Source: Batkoa obscura
Lineage: Eukaryota; Entomophthoromycota; Entomophthoromycetes; Entomophthorales; Batkoaceae
Length of the DNA stretch: 64,000 bases
Assembly (NCBI GenBank): GCA_030770535.1
Contig: JASVEC010000036.1
Location: 124,001-188,000, forward strand
Reading direction: 5' to 3'
Shown here: one piece after another, positions 11,387 to 23,922 of the stretch
Layout of the letters: every line of letters begins with the position of its first letter
Numbering within the stretch: the first letter of the stretch is position 1
Translations under genes and position numbers: made by a program
Notes under the pieces: generated by a model
The model's input: only the letters and a program-made list of their open reading frames with translations
What the model was told of the DNA's origin: nothing
The model's database searches: none

Positions 11387-12613
11387 ATGTTAAACCTGAT
11401 ATTTATTTATCTGTTATTACCAAATTCCATATTTTGTGATAATCTTGCTTTAATTGGCACAACAAGTACTATAGTCAATGATGCATTGTATACTTTAGGT
11501 GGGATATTTACACAAGGAAATAATGAACTAAAACAAGAAATGAATAAAGAGATTTATTATTTAAATCTCACTGAGGGTATTAAATTAAATGAAAGGAAAG
11601 AAGCAAATTGGAAAGTATTTGAAGTTAATAATAAAATAGATAAAACATCCGAAGCGAGTTCAATAAATTATAGGGAAGAAATTGTAGTTGTTGGAGGAAC
11701 ATTTACAAAATTGGAAGAGAGTATTAGGTCATTTAACACATCAACTGGGGAATGGAAGACTAATGAAAAGGGAAGTAAGTTTATTAAATACTTATTTGGC
11801 AATAAAACTTTAAGCTATGGCTTAAAGGGCAGTACAGTTAATATCAATGACAAAAATCAAGATCAGATTGTCATTTTCGGTGGAAATTGTGAACTTGAAG
11901 AGTCTGAAGAAGATGACACAATCAAAATAGGCTATAAAGGGGTTATTGTTTATAATATCAATAAAAATGAGTGGAAGGTTATTGGAGAAAAAGAAGGTCA
12001 TTATATATCAGAGCATGGAGCAGCGATATATAACGGGGTTTTATTAATATTTGGTGGTCATTCTTTCAATTTTGATAGTTTTAGTTCATTTGAAAGTATA
12101 TTATGCTTCGATATTGAAAATGAAACATGGTATAGTAAAAGTACGAGTGGGGAAATTCCAGCAACAAAAATAGGTTTTAGAGTTAAGTTAATCAATGATA
12201 AAGTATATATGGTTGGTGGAGCAACTGATGAAGACCCAAATACATTAGATAGTAGTCCTATCTATGTTTTAAATTTAAATACATTTACTTGGAAAAAAAA
12301 CATGATTGAAGGTTTAGTAACAACTTTATTTGGATCTTTAGAGTATTATAATAATCATTTAATTTACTCTTTTGGCATCAATCTTGAGTTTTCTGGCAAA
12401 ACTCAGCTTATTAACTTAGATAATTTGAAATTAGTCAATAAATTACCTTCAAAGTCGGAACTTGAATCAAGTCCCAATATAGCTGCTATTATAGGTGGTT
12501 CTATAGCTGGTTTTATAGTACTATGGATCATCTTATTCTTTGCAATTAGAAAGTTCCGAAATAGAAAGACTTTTTCTGGAGCTCAAACTGATCCGTTATC
12601 TTCTGATGTTTAG
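11387..12613 (+). CDS. Secreted-side kelch-repeat type I membrane protein
   Basis: Single exon, 408 residues. It begins with a hydrophobic signal peptide (residues 1-17, LIFIYLLLPNSIFC). Kelch blades follow, each with the hydrophobic-GG signature: LYTLGG, EIVVVGG, QIVIFGG, VLLIFGG and KVYMVGG, followed by aromatic positions such as NEWKV, ETWYS and FTWKK. Residues about 364-386 (IAAIIGGSIAGFIVLWIILF) form one transmembrane segment, then a short basic cytosolic tail (RKFRNRK). The predicted topology is an extracellular beta-propeller anchored by one helix, with partner unknown. It is a distant paralogue of the kelch gene at 40846-42264. Confidence 0.85.
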   Translation: MLNLIFIYLLLPNSIFCDNLALIGTTSTIVNDALYTLGGIFTQGNNELKQEMNKEIYYLNLTEGIKLNERKEANWKVFEVNNKIDKTSEASSINYREEIVVVGGTFTKLEESIRSFNTSTGEWKTNEKGSKFIKYLFGNKTLSYGLKGSTVNINDKNQDQIVIFGGNCELEESEEDDTIKIGYKGVIVYNINKNEWKVIGEKEGHYISEHGAAIYNGVLLIFGGHSFNFDSFSSFESILCFDIENETWYSKSTSGEIPATKIGFRVKLINDKVYMVGGATDEDPNTLDSSPIYVLNLNTFTWKKNMIEGLVTTLFGSLEYYNNHLIYSFGINLEFSGKTQLINLDNLKLVNKLPSKSELESSPNIAAIIGGSIAGFIVLWIILFFAIRKFRNRKTFSGAQTDPLSSDV

Positions 12614-14411
12614 TCTAAATTAAATATGAATACTTGTGTTTTTAAATATGAATTTGACTGAATTTAGAACTAATGTACTTTATCCTGTTAATATTAAAAA
12701 GCTTATAGTAAAACTATACAAATAATTAGTTCTTAAATAAAACGACTTTAAATAAAAAATATAGTAGAAATTCAGGTTTATCTATTAAGCTAATATCTTT
12801 ACCTGACCAACAGTTTAAATTATACTGCTACCATAAGCCATAAAAACATCTTCAATAGTTTTGATATTGTTTTAGATTATAGGATAAAGTGATAAAAATA
12901 GACAGATATATATATAGCTTTTTTTCTATTCAGTATTTTGCTCACACTTTAGGTGTAAAATTAAAAAGAGCCAGTAGCTAAGCTCTCACTTAAAAGGTAT
13001 GCTTAGCTTTATTTAGTATACACTAAAAAGATTTTTCCAGTAGAAAATTCACTTTTCTTTAGTTTTTATTATATATATGGCTTTCGTTCTTTAATATAAG
13101 TAGATTATATATTAGTTGGTTGTCTATAATACGTATTTAAGTAAGCAACTTATATTTCTAGGAATTTTTTTAGAATTAAATGATGTTTGATAAACGAGCA
13201 ATTAAAAGATGAAAGTAATTTAGTTACAATTGCTTTTATTGAAATGTGATCGTTTAAAATCAGTCACACTATTCTAATTAGTAAAGTAAAAATATATTTA
13301 TAATATTTAATCAATATGAATCACGTTTAGCTACAATTTTTTATAAGGCTTAAGTCTATTATTTATTTATTTTCTTATATTTTTTTAAGATGTAATAAAA
13401 TTTAAATAGCTTTCCAGTATCCTAATAGAATAAATCTTCATGTAGAACTACTAGACTGTTTATGTTTTTTGAGCAAAGATATTGGGATGTTTTTTTGATT
13501 TCATTTTTCCGTTTTTTAAAGGTTATTTGAATAAAAAAATTATTAAAAATCAGAAACATATTTATAATATTATATAAAGTTTTTTATTAATAACTTTTAT
13601 TGATTAATCTTTACAAAAAAGTTATGAATTAGTTTTTACCAAAATAAAGTTGAAAATTATGTATTTAGTAAAAAATAAAGCTATTGTTCATTAAATAATA
13701 TTTAACAAAAATTACATATAAAACCATCTTTATTACGGTTTTTGAATATTTACAAAAACTGTAATTTCTTTTACAAAGTATTTTATTAATATTATCTATA
13801 GTTGAAATATACTGTGTCTTTCTGGTTAGAGTCCCTTTTTCATTGCAGAAGTTTTACATGACTTAAAAAAATGATTAATTTTTATTAATAAAATTTTATT
13901 GAATCATTTAAAAACTTTTATAATGAAAAGGGGATTATAGCCAGAAAAATATGGTAGTGTGTTTTATAAATTTTAAGTGGATTAAAAGATGGACAAAATA
14001 TTATAAATGTTATTATTATATTTAACTAATCTATAATTTAAAAAAAATTAGTATTTTAGCATGGAACCAGACTATTTAAGCATAAAGATTATTTATTTCT
14101 ACTACTAATTATACAGTGACAAGAAACGCACAGAAAAACTACCTTACTTATCTTTGTTTAATATTCATAATCAAATTTCTCAATATTTTAAGACAAAAGA
14201 TAGTGCTCAAACAGCAGCTATAAAAAAGGGGATTCTATAGCATTGAATAAATCACATGGAGAAAAATCTGTGGCACAAATCAAGCAAATTTCTATGATAA
14301 AAGCCTAAACATTCAACTTAAATAATTGGCGAATAAAATCAGCTAATTTATCCATCGCCTATTTTTAGTTGACTTTTTTACATTGTTGTTTATTTTAGTA
14401 CAATTTACAGT
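12614..14411. other. Intergenic, AT-rich
   Basis: Separates the kelch gene from myosin II and must hold the myosin promoter. A worn MITE lies at 13480-13560. I see no other gene or RNA. Confidence 0.6.
13480..13560 (-). mobile_element. MITE copy 4 (degenerate)
   Basis: Recognisable from TATTGGGATGTTTTTTTGAT and TTTTTTAAAGGTTATTTGA. The core AGCGCT and the right end are eroded and parts are missing. Confidence 0.55.
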
Positions 14412-17400
14412 ATGAGAGCATCATCAAACTCCGTAGAAGCAAGGATGGACCCAGACAAAAAGTGGGTGTGGGTTGAGGATAAAGAAGATGGGTATATCGC
14501 CGGTTTTATTATTGAAGAAAATAACGAGCAAATCAAAGTGAACTTGACTACAGATGAGGTAATAAAGTTTTAAATTAAACAAATGAAACTAATTTTAAAA
14601 AGATCCGTTGGGTAAATGTTAACGATACTCAAAAAGTAAATCCACCAAAATTTGACCGACTTGAAGATATGGCTGAATTAAGTTACCTTAACGAAGCTTC
14701 GGTAGCTCATAACTTGAAAACAAGGTATCATTCCAACTTGATTTACACCTACTCTGGACTGTTTTTGGTCTCGGTCAATCCATATTATAAATTACCGATC
14801 TATACTGAAAAAGTGGTTAAAGCATACAAGAATAAAAGAAGAACTGAGATGCCGCCCCATATCTATGCTATCGCTGATTCAGCGTTTCATTATATGCTGC
14901 AAAATAGGGAAAACCAATCGGTCTTAATTACGTAAGTTTTCAAATTATCAGTTTTAAAGTCGGAGTTTAAATAATTTCAGCGGAGAATCAGGGGCAGGGA
15001 AAACGGAGAATACAAAAAAGGTGATTCAATATTTGACTTCAGTAGCCGCGGATAGGTCTCATAGTAAAATCACTGGAGCGTTAGAAAAGCAGATTTTAAG
15101 AGCTAATCCCATCCTGGAAGCCTTTGGTAATGCTCAAACGATTCGTAATAACAATTCCTCCCGTTTTGTAAGCTTTTGTTTTCATTAGGTTAACCACTTA
15201 TTTATTTTTAAGGGTAAATTCATTCGTATTGAGTTTAGCTCCGGCGGTCAAATTGCAGGGGCCAATATTGAAAAATACCTCTTTGAAAAATCTAGAGTTA
15301 CCCAACAATCACCTCAAGAAAGAAACTACCACATCTTTTATCAGTTTATGAAGGGTGCGCCCAAAGAAGTAAAAGGTACTACCTATTAATATAATTAAAA
15401 AACACCAATTAATATACAAATTAGATCAATTGTTAATTACCGGGGATTTAAATGATTATGGCTATATTAAAAATTCAGTAAAACATATTGACGGGGTAGA
15501 TGATGTTACAGATTTTAAGATTACAAAAGTAAGTTAAAGGTTTACTACTTATAATAATTCCTAACTTTACAAAAAAACAGGATTCAATGGATATTATGAA
15601 TTTTACACCTGATAAACAATTATTACTTTTCCGAGTTTTAGCAGCTGTATTACACTTAGGAAATATTCGACCAGTTTCAGATAGGGATGATCAGGCACAA
15701 TTGAGGGATACTTCAGCTGCTGAAAAACTTTGCCATGTTTTAAGCATCCCAGTTGCTGAATTTACAAAGGGACTTTTACGTCCTCAAATGAAAGCAGGTA
15801 GAGATTGGGTCACTCAAGCTAGAAATGTAGAACAAGTTTTGTATTCGCTTGAAGCTTTGGCTAGAGCTATTTATGATCGTATGTTTGGTTTGTTAGTGGA
15901 ATGGATTAACTCAGCTATGGACAGGCCATCGGAAAAATCTACGTTTATTGGAGTTTTAGATATTGCAGGATTCGAAATCTTTGAGGTAATTTAATTTGAA
16001 TTAGTATATCAATGTCATTAGCAAACAACGTTACTTTATAGATTAATAGCTTTGAGCAACTTTGTATTAATTACAATAATGAAAAATTGCAACAATTTTT
16101 TAATCACCACATGTTCAAACGAGAGCAAGAAGAATATTTAAGAGAAGGGATCAATTGGAAATTCATTGATTTTGGGCTTGATTTACAGCCAACTATTGAT
16201 CTTATTGAAAAATCAAACCCAATCGGTATTTTTTCTTGTCTTGATGAAGAGTGTGTGATGCCAAAGGCTACGGATAAAACCTTTACCGAAAAATTGATAA
16301 CCTTATGGAAAGACAAGAGTGATAAATTTGGTACTTTGAAATTCAACCAAGGGTTTATGCTCAAGCATTATGCTTCTAATGTTGAATATCGCACTGAAGG
16401 CTGGCTTGATAAAAATAAGGATCCTCTAAATGAAAATGTTACTAGATTATTGGCAAACTCGTCAGAAAAATACATAGCTGATCTTTTTGAAGATTATTCT
16501 AAAGAATCAACTATCTTTATTACTAGAAATCGTGCAAAGAAAGGACTCTTTAGGACTGTCGCTCAACGCCATAAAGAACAGCTTTCACTATTAATGAATC
16601 AGCTTAATACAACTGAACCTCATTTCGTACGTTGTATACTTCCCAATCAAGACAAGAAACCAGGAAAAATTAATACACCATTGGTACTCGACCAGTTGAG
16701 ATGTAATGGCGTACTTGAAGGTATCCGTATCTGTCGAGCAGGTTTCCCAAATCGACTTCCATTTTCTGAATTCAGACAAAGATATGAGATATTGGCACCA
16801 GGTGCTATTTCTAAAGGATTTATGGACGGAAAGAATGCAACGCAGCTTATTCTAGAAGCTATTCAATTAGATGTTTCAAGGTATAGAATTGGTAGCAGTA
16901 AGGTCTTTTTCAGAGCTGGAGTGGTAAGTTAATCATATAGTATAAAGGACATTATGTTAAGTTTATTTTAGTTAGCGGAGCTTGAAGAAGCTAGGGATGC
17001 CAATCTTTCAAATACCATTTCGCAGATTCAAGCTACGTGCCGAGGTTTCTTGGCAAGAAGACTTTATCGTAAACGACTTGATCAACTCAAAGCAATCAAA
17101 ATCATTCAAAAGAATGCGAGAGTTTATGTACAACTTCGAGAATGGTCATGGTGGAAGTTATATACCAAAGTCAAACCATTATTAAATGTGACTAGAGTTG
17201 ATGAAGAGTTGAAGAAAAAAGAAGACTCAATTAAAGGTCTAGAAAATACCATTTCAGCTGAGAGAAACAACCGAATCGAAGTTGAGAAAATAAAGAATGA
17301 ACTTGAAAACGAAAAGAAAAAACTTGAAGAACTCTTGATTGGGGAAAGAAATGCTGCTTTAGATAATGAAGAGATACTTAGACGTACCCAAAAGAGAGAA

Positions 17401-20400
17401 ATTGCTTTAGAAGAGGAACTTAGAGAAGTGGCTGGTGAGCTTGAGCACCTTGAATCTCAATTTGAAGAAACTTTGGGATCGAAATCAGAATTAGAATCTA
17501 AATATAATCAGATTGTACAGGAATTAGAAAATGAACGATCATTTATTTCAAATTTAGAAAAGGAAAGGCAATCAAAATCAAACCAACTTAAAGAACAAGA
17601 ACAAGAGTTTATGGCATTAAGTGAAAAGGTACAAAAACTCGAAGTTGAACGTAAAGATTTGGATACTTTAATTATTGAACTTCAAGAACAATTGAGCCTA
17701 GGCAAAGATCAAGAAAATGATCTTTTGAAAACCAAAACTAAGTTAGAAGGCCAAATTAACGAATTGACGACTAAACTATCTAAAGAGTCTGAAGAAAAAC
17801 AAAAAGCAGATGAAAAAAAGACCAAGATGGAAAGTGAAATGAAGAAGGTGATCCAAAATTTGGAAAGCTCTGAAAAACAAGTCCAAGCGTTACAGAATGA
17901 GTTAGACAAACAGATTGTAGAATTTTCAAATCTAGGAACCAAATTAAAATCGGAAGAAAGCGGAAAAGCTGCTTATGAAAAGGAAAAGAGAGAGCTTTTA
18001 TCACAAATTCAAACCTTTGAAAGTGAGCTTGAACTTGAAAAAGTTGAAAAGGATCAATTGTTAAAGAGTAGAAAGAAGCTTGAAGAAGAGATATCTGAAT
18101 TACACAGTTTAATTGAACAAAAGGGAGATGAAGAAACCAAACAGAATGAACATCGTCGACTTCGTGAAGCTGAATTAAATCAACTTCGTGAAGATCTTGA
18201 AAAATGTCGAACCGACCTCCAAGAAGTTCGTAGAAACAACTCACAGCTTTCTGACAGCTTGAAAAATGAAGTCGAGAGGTTAAAAGCAGAGAATGAAGCT
18301 TTAAGCAAATCTAAAGATGCCCTAGATTCTCAAATAAAAGAGCTTGAAACTCGCCTCGAATCTTCAGAGCAAAGTGTAACGGTCTTAGAAAAGGCCAAGA
18401 GGCAGCTTGAAAACCAAATTGATGTTTCTCAAGATAAAGTGGCTGATTTGGAAGAATCTTTGAATTCAATTAAAGCTGGGAAAGACGATCTTGATAAATT
18501 ATTAATCTCTTTGAATTCTCAATGTGAAGAAGCAGAAACTAATATGTCTCGAGTTCAAAGAGAAAAACAAACTCTTGAGCGTCAAATGGCCTTGCTTCAA
18601 GAAGAACTTTCAAAGGAAAAGGAAAAGAGAGAGACTTCCGATTCTTCAAGAAAGAAGCAAGCCATTGAATTTGCTGATCTCCAAGCTCGCCTTGAGGAAG
18701 CTGATATCACCAAGAATGACCTTAGACGTAAGCTTGATCAAAAAACCGCTGAGTTTGAAGAGATTAAAGATAAATATTCTGAAGAGTCAATTGAAAGATT
18801 ATCTTATATTGAAGAAGCTAAACGTAAAGTTGAAATGGAGTTAGCTGAACTTCAGCCTGCCTATGAAGAGTTGAAGAGGCAGTATTCATCAATGGAAAAA
18901 TCGCGTACTCGATTAGTTTCAGAAATCGAAGATTTGAAACACGAAGTCGAGGTTGAACATAGTAATGCACGTAATGCAGAAAAGCTTGTTAAACAGATAG
19001 AATCCCAACTAAATAGTATCAATGTTCAAAATGAAACTGAAAGGCAAGAAAAAGAATCACTTGAAGCCAATTACCGTAAATTACAATCATCTTATGCTTC
19101 CCTTGAAAAACAATTGGACGAAAAGCAAGATCAACTTTTGGAAATAACAAAGAGTAAAAGTGATATGGAAACTGAATTAAGATCCTTGATCAATGAGATT
19201 GGAGATGGAGGAAGAAATCTACATGAATTAGAAAAGGCTAAAAGGCGATTGGAAGGTGATTTGGAAACTAAGAAGTTCGAAATTGACGAGCTTGAAGTTA
19301 AAGTATCAAAAGCAGAAGAAATACGCCGACAAGTTGAAGAAGAGTTTGCTACCTTCAAACAGATGCATGAAACTGAATTGCTTTCTAAAGATACCAAATT
19401 GGAAGAAACAAGACGTTTGTTGCTTAAAGAGGTGAACCAACTTGGAGAAAGACTAGATGAGGAAGTAGCAAGTAAAAATGAGCTATTAAAAATCCGTAAA
19501 AAGCTTGAAGATGATATTGAAGATTTAACTTCCAATGTAAATTATTCAACGCAATCGAAATCTGATTTAGAAAATGCTAAAAAGAAGGCGGAAGAGTATA
19601 TTAAAGTTTTACAAGCTACCCTTGAAAGTGAAGAAAGGTTAAGAACCAATTTTGAAGAGCTTGCGCAAAGGCATGAACACAAATCCAACCAATTACAAAG
19701 CAAGCTGGAAGGGCTTGAACTCCAACTGGAAGCTACAGAAAAAGTAAAGAAACAATTGGATGAAAAGGTTCAAAGCCTTACTACCGAGCTTGAAGAAGGG
19801 GAATCTAAAGCTTCATTGATGGAAAGTATCAGAAGGATTGAGAAAGAGAAGAAACAACTTGAAGAAGATTTGCTCGAAGAAAAAGAAACTCGACTTGCAC
19901 TTGAAAAATCAAGAGGTGACGATACTACTGAATTATCCAACCTAGGATCAAAGAGTAATAGCGAAATGAAAGAACAATTGGAAAAATTAGAAGAGTCAAG
20001 AAGAGCTTTACTTGTTGCTCAACGCGTAGCCCAACAAGATTTAGAAGGTAAAGAAAGGGAATTGGAAAATGTTATCAAGAGCAGGGATGCGGTTCAAGGT
20101 GAAGTTGCATCACTTAAACAAAAGCTTGAAGAAGAGATCAGAGCTAAAAACTCTGAAGCTGCTTCTACTCGTAAATACAAGCGTGCTTATAGTGAATTAA
20201 GCATCAAACTTGAATCTGAGCAATCGAGAACCGCCGAGTTTAAGGAGTCTATTGAAGTATATAAGAAAAAAATTGAGGATTTGATGGATAAGCTTGAAGA
20301 AGCAGAAATGGAAAAAAACAAATCTCAAAAAGATCAAAGTGCTTTAGAATCTCATGTTGAAGAGCTTGAGAAAGAGATATTAGAAATCAATGACAAGCTT

Positions 20401-21916
20401 AGTCATGCTGAACAACGTACAATGTTACTTGAAGAACAACTAAATGATAGTGAGTTCAGGTCCATTCCCAATGATGATTCTGATATTTCAGGGGGAAGAT
20501 TGGAACTTTCAGAAGAATTGAAACGACTCCGTGAAGATGCTGAAAAGGATTTCCAAGAACGTGCACAGGAATTAGAAGAAATTCGAGGTAAATACCAACA
20601 AAGGTTAACTGATTTAACCAATGAACTTGAGACTTCTCAAAACGATTATATGGCATTACAAAGTGATAATCTTCGATTAACTTCGCTTGTCGATGAATTG
20701 AATAACAAATTAGATTCAAATTCATTTTCTGTTGAATCTTGGAAAAAGGAGAAAGAAAAATTGGAAATCAAATGTGAAGAATTGACTACATCGCATATCG
20801 AAGCCACAGAAAACGTAGAAAGATTAAGTTATGATCTAGACAAAGTTAAATCACAATTAAAGATGACTCAAGGTGAATTGGAAGTTAAAGAAAGTGAGAT
20901 CGTTAGTTTGACAAAATCAAAACGCTTTTTACAAGACCAGTTGGATGAAATTGAAAATAGGTATAATAATGCTGATTTAAATCGAGCAGCTGTTGAAAAA
21001 TCATTATCTATGGCAGGGCAAGAAGCTAGTGAATTAAAGGAGATACTTGATCAACAACAGGAGAAATTAGATATGTTAACCTTCCGACTTTCTAAGTATG
21101 AAACTACTATCTCTGAGAACCAGAATGAGCTAAGCAAAGCTCGCCAAATGAATTCAGATCTCATGAAGAGTAAGCATGTGCTTGAGAAACAGATTAAAGA
21201 TCTTACACATAAACTGATTGACCTTGAATCTAGCAACTTTTCAGAGTCAGCATCTAGTTCTAAGCGACTTGGAGTTCGAATTGATGAATTAGCTAAACAA
21301 CTTAGTGATGAAACAAAGGATAAAAACGAATTATTGCGTAATGCACGTAAAAATGAACGCGTTATTCGAGAACTTCAGTACCAATTGCAAGACAAGGATA
21401 AGTTAAAATCGGTTCAAGAGGCCTCGCAAATCAAAGCAAATCAAACTATCCAACAGCTTCGTAATCGCATTGATGAATTAGTAAGTCCATTTTTTAAATA
21501 TAGTTGGAGTAAATATACTAATTTTATTAGGAAAACTCAGAAAGTAGTTTACAGTTGATTAAGCGTAGAGCAGATAGGGAAATTTCTGAAGAAAAGGAAA
21601 AGAATCAAAGGTAATTTCAATTGAAGAGCAACTATAATATCATCACTAACTCATTTTTAGACTTGAAAATGAAATCGAGAGATTAAAGCTAAGATTAGAA
21701 AAGAATATATCGACTTCAGTTTCACCTTATGGGTCCATCAAATCCCCAGCAATGTCAATCAATACTTTGAAATCACCTGTTATTGGGACTTTGAGCTCCT
21801 TGGGACAAGGTACAAATTCAAGTAGAAAGAAGTCATTAAGAGGACCTTCGATAGCAAGTTCTAACTTTAGAGAATTACTTTATAAGTTTTCACCTGAAGG
21901 AGACAACTTAAACTAA
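14412..21916 (+). CDS. Class II myosin heavy chain (ten exons)
   Basis: Exons by splice signals and frame: 14412-14558, 14603-14931, 14981-15167, 15213-15375, 15425-15528, 15581-15985, 16042-16923, 16972-21480, 21531-21610 and 21661-21916. They sum to 7062 nt, or 2353 residues. An SH3-like N-terminal subdomain ([19 protein letters not shown], near 16-40) precedes the motor. The motor has the P-loop GESGAGKT at 160-167, switch II DIAGFE, the actin-binding stretch [17 protein letters not shown], and the SH1 region [12 protein letters not shown]. Two IQ-type light-chain sites follow from about 758 ([20 protein letters not shown]). The remaining 1500 or so residues are near-continuous coiled coil with a short Ser/Pro-rich tail. 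The protein drives contractile-ring closure and dimerises through the rod. It is long for the class (about 1900-2100 usual). Confidence 0.94.
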
Positions 21917-22155
21917 ATGTTCAAATCGTATCATTATAATAAATTTTAATATAATTTTAATATAATTTTAATATAAATGTGAATTTGTTATGATATTCGT
22001 CTATATAAGATAAAAATACATATTGGAATAATTTGATTAATTTGATTAATGAAATATTTATTTAAAAGACAAGATCAAGTTCTAATTTTATAGCACTCTC
22101 ATTTTTCAAGTGTTAGTAATTCTAAGCCATTTTACAACTTAATTATATTGCTACA
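21917..22155. other. Convergent 3' spacer with short tandem repeat
   Basis: 239 bp between the stops of myosin II (plus) and DUG3 (minus). About 21940-21975 holds three or four copies of an 11-bp TTTTAATATAA unit. Both 3' ends and poly(A) sites must lie here. Confidence 0.6.
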
Positions 22156-23503
22156 CTATTCTTCCTCTATAGTTTTTCCCAAGCTATAAAATGGGATTTT
22201 ATGAAATAGTACATTCAATCTAGGAGTAATTAACAATAAGTGATTTACTGGAATAGGTAGCCAATCATTTTGTTCAAACGTTAAAGGTTCTGTTATATAA
22301 CGTTAACAACTAAACATAATATTTTAAGTATAGCACTTACCTGATGCTACTACCACCAGATTATCTCTTTTATCTGATTTAATCTATTAAAAATTAGCAT
22401 GGATATAAGTTTGCTTAGTTAGCTTACCATATTATATCTCCCGGCTTCTGTACACTCAAATCTTGATCCTAAGAAAGGATTAGTAAATTAAAAATATAAC
22501 ATTTTCTTCTTAAACTACCTGATGACCAAAATAAAGAAGCAGGGGGATGGTTAGGGGAGCTGTTGAATCTGGTACAAATCACTGTTTTGCCATCAGTGAC
22601 ACAAAAATTTAATAGTGAAGGGGAAGTAATATTGGCATGATAACTCAGTTCCCCTAAAATATCGATTGTTTTTAGCATAGCATCGCGTAGCTCAGTAGGT
22701 TCAAAGGTTTCTTTGTCTGCGTCTTCTAGCTGTTTTTTTACTTTAGTTGGTATTTTTTTTATTAACTTGATTTCCTTACTTGATTTAAAAACAGAGCAAA
22801 TGCCCATTCACTATCTGTATTGCCTTGAATATGTAAAAAAAACTTCTCATCAAGCTGATTTTGTAGATTTCTTTTTATCTTAAAAAATAGTTTAGCAAAT
22901 CACCTTAGAGCTGAAATTGAATTCTTACTTTATCGAACTCAGATATATGACCATTGTGCATCCACATAATGGACTTATACTGCCATGGATGGCCTTAAAA
23001 ATAAAATAAAATAAAATAATAATAAAAGTAATAGTGAACAACTTACAATTTGTTTCTGAAGCTGGAGTACCACCTGTAGAAGCACGAACATGAGCAAACA
23101 TCAAAGGAGACTTTAACTTTTCCGCTAAACGATGTAGATTCATGTTGTTCCATGCAGGTAAAACAGAGGTAAAGATGCAAGGGGATGGATCTGAAGGCTC
23201 ATACCAACCTTAATTTTTTAGTTTTTTTTGCTCTGCCATATGGCCTTATAAATTACCTAAACCAAATCCATCACCTAATACAAAGTTAATAAATAAAATT
23301 TATACATAAAAATAGTAACTACCATTCAATGGCCTTCTTAAATCTACTCTAAGTTTACAATCATAAGATTGAGTGATGATTGAATGAACTGGTCTTGTTA
23401 TTAACTTTAATCAAATTAGTATAGATTTTTAAATAAAGTGTTGTTCAATTACATCTGCTATCAAAATCGGTTCTTTTCCTTTATATAATATTAGTCGACA
23501 CAT
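22156..23503 (-). CDS. DUG3: Class II glutamine amidotransferase, DUG3-like
   Basis: Ten exons on the minus strand: 23453-23503, 23323-23404, 23257-23274, 23047-23208, 22929-22993, 22780-22878, 22519-22729, 22428-22468, 22341-22383 and 22156-22289. They total 906 nt, or 301 residues. The protein starts MCRLILYKGKEPILIADL-like, so Cys2 is the N-terminal nucleophile after Met removal. NGDGFGLGWYEP follows, then PLMFAHVRASTGGTPASETN, CHPWQYKSIMWMHNGHI, GNTDSEWAFALFL and VVVASEPLT, all standard for Dug3/YafJ-type Gn-AT-II proteins. In yeast Dug3 works with Dug2 to cleave glutathione in the cytosol. It is somewhat shorter than yeast Dug3 (357). The third exon is only 18 nt. Confidence 0.9.
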
Positions 23504-23922
23504 TTTAAAATTTAAAAACTTGATTTTAAATTTCTTATTTTATAATTATTTAGTTATTTCCCCACATATTAGTTAGCACGCAAAGTGACTATGGAATGGC
23601 GATTTCTATGTTAAAGGTTATTTGTTCCTCTAAATTAGGCTATTTTAGTAGGATAATATTAACTTAGTAATTTAATTAAGTCCTCTTTGTTAAATGAAAT
23701 CAAATTTATTAAAATTTATAAAATATAATAAAAAAATTTATATAAGCGAAATAAATTTATTTTAAAATACAATTGATACAGGCTGCAAAAACATACTAAA
23801 AATATAATGCAATTGCATTGTAATCGTAAGAGAAGATACAAGATAGTTTGTTGATAACTTGTTAAATAAAATCCACATTCATTCATCGAGCAAATAGTGG
23901 AATCATACACTCCCATTTTAAA
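23504..23922. other. DUG3 upstream region
   Basis: 419 bp between the DUG3 start and the stop of the TBC gene, both on the minus strand. It is AT-rich and I see no motif I would name. A 66-residue ORF here is low complexity. Confidence 0.5.

Noticed and set aside
18524-18844. Overlapping 106-residue ORF in the myosin rod
   Set aside because: Out-of-frame shadow of the coiled coil, Lys/Leu-rich as expected from shifted Glu/Lys codons.
17050-21558. A separate coiled-coil gene starting at an ATG inside the myosin rod
   Set aside because: It continues the myosin frame directly from the IQ region through a good splice junction at 16923/16972.
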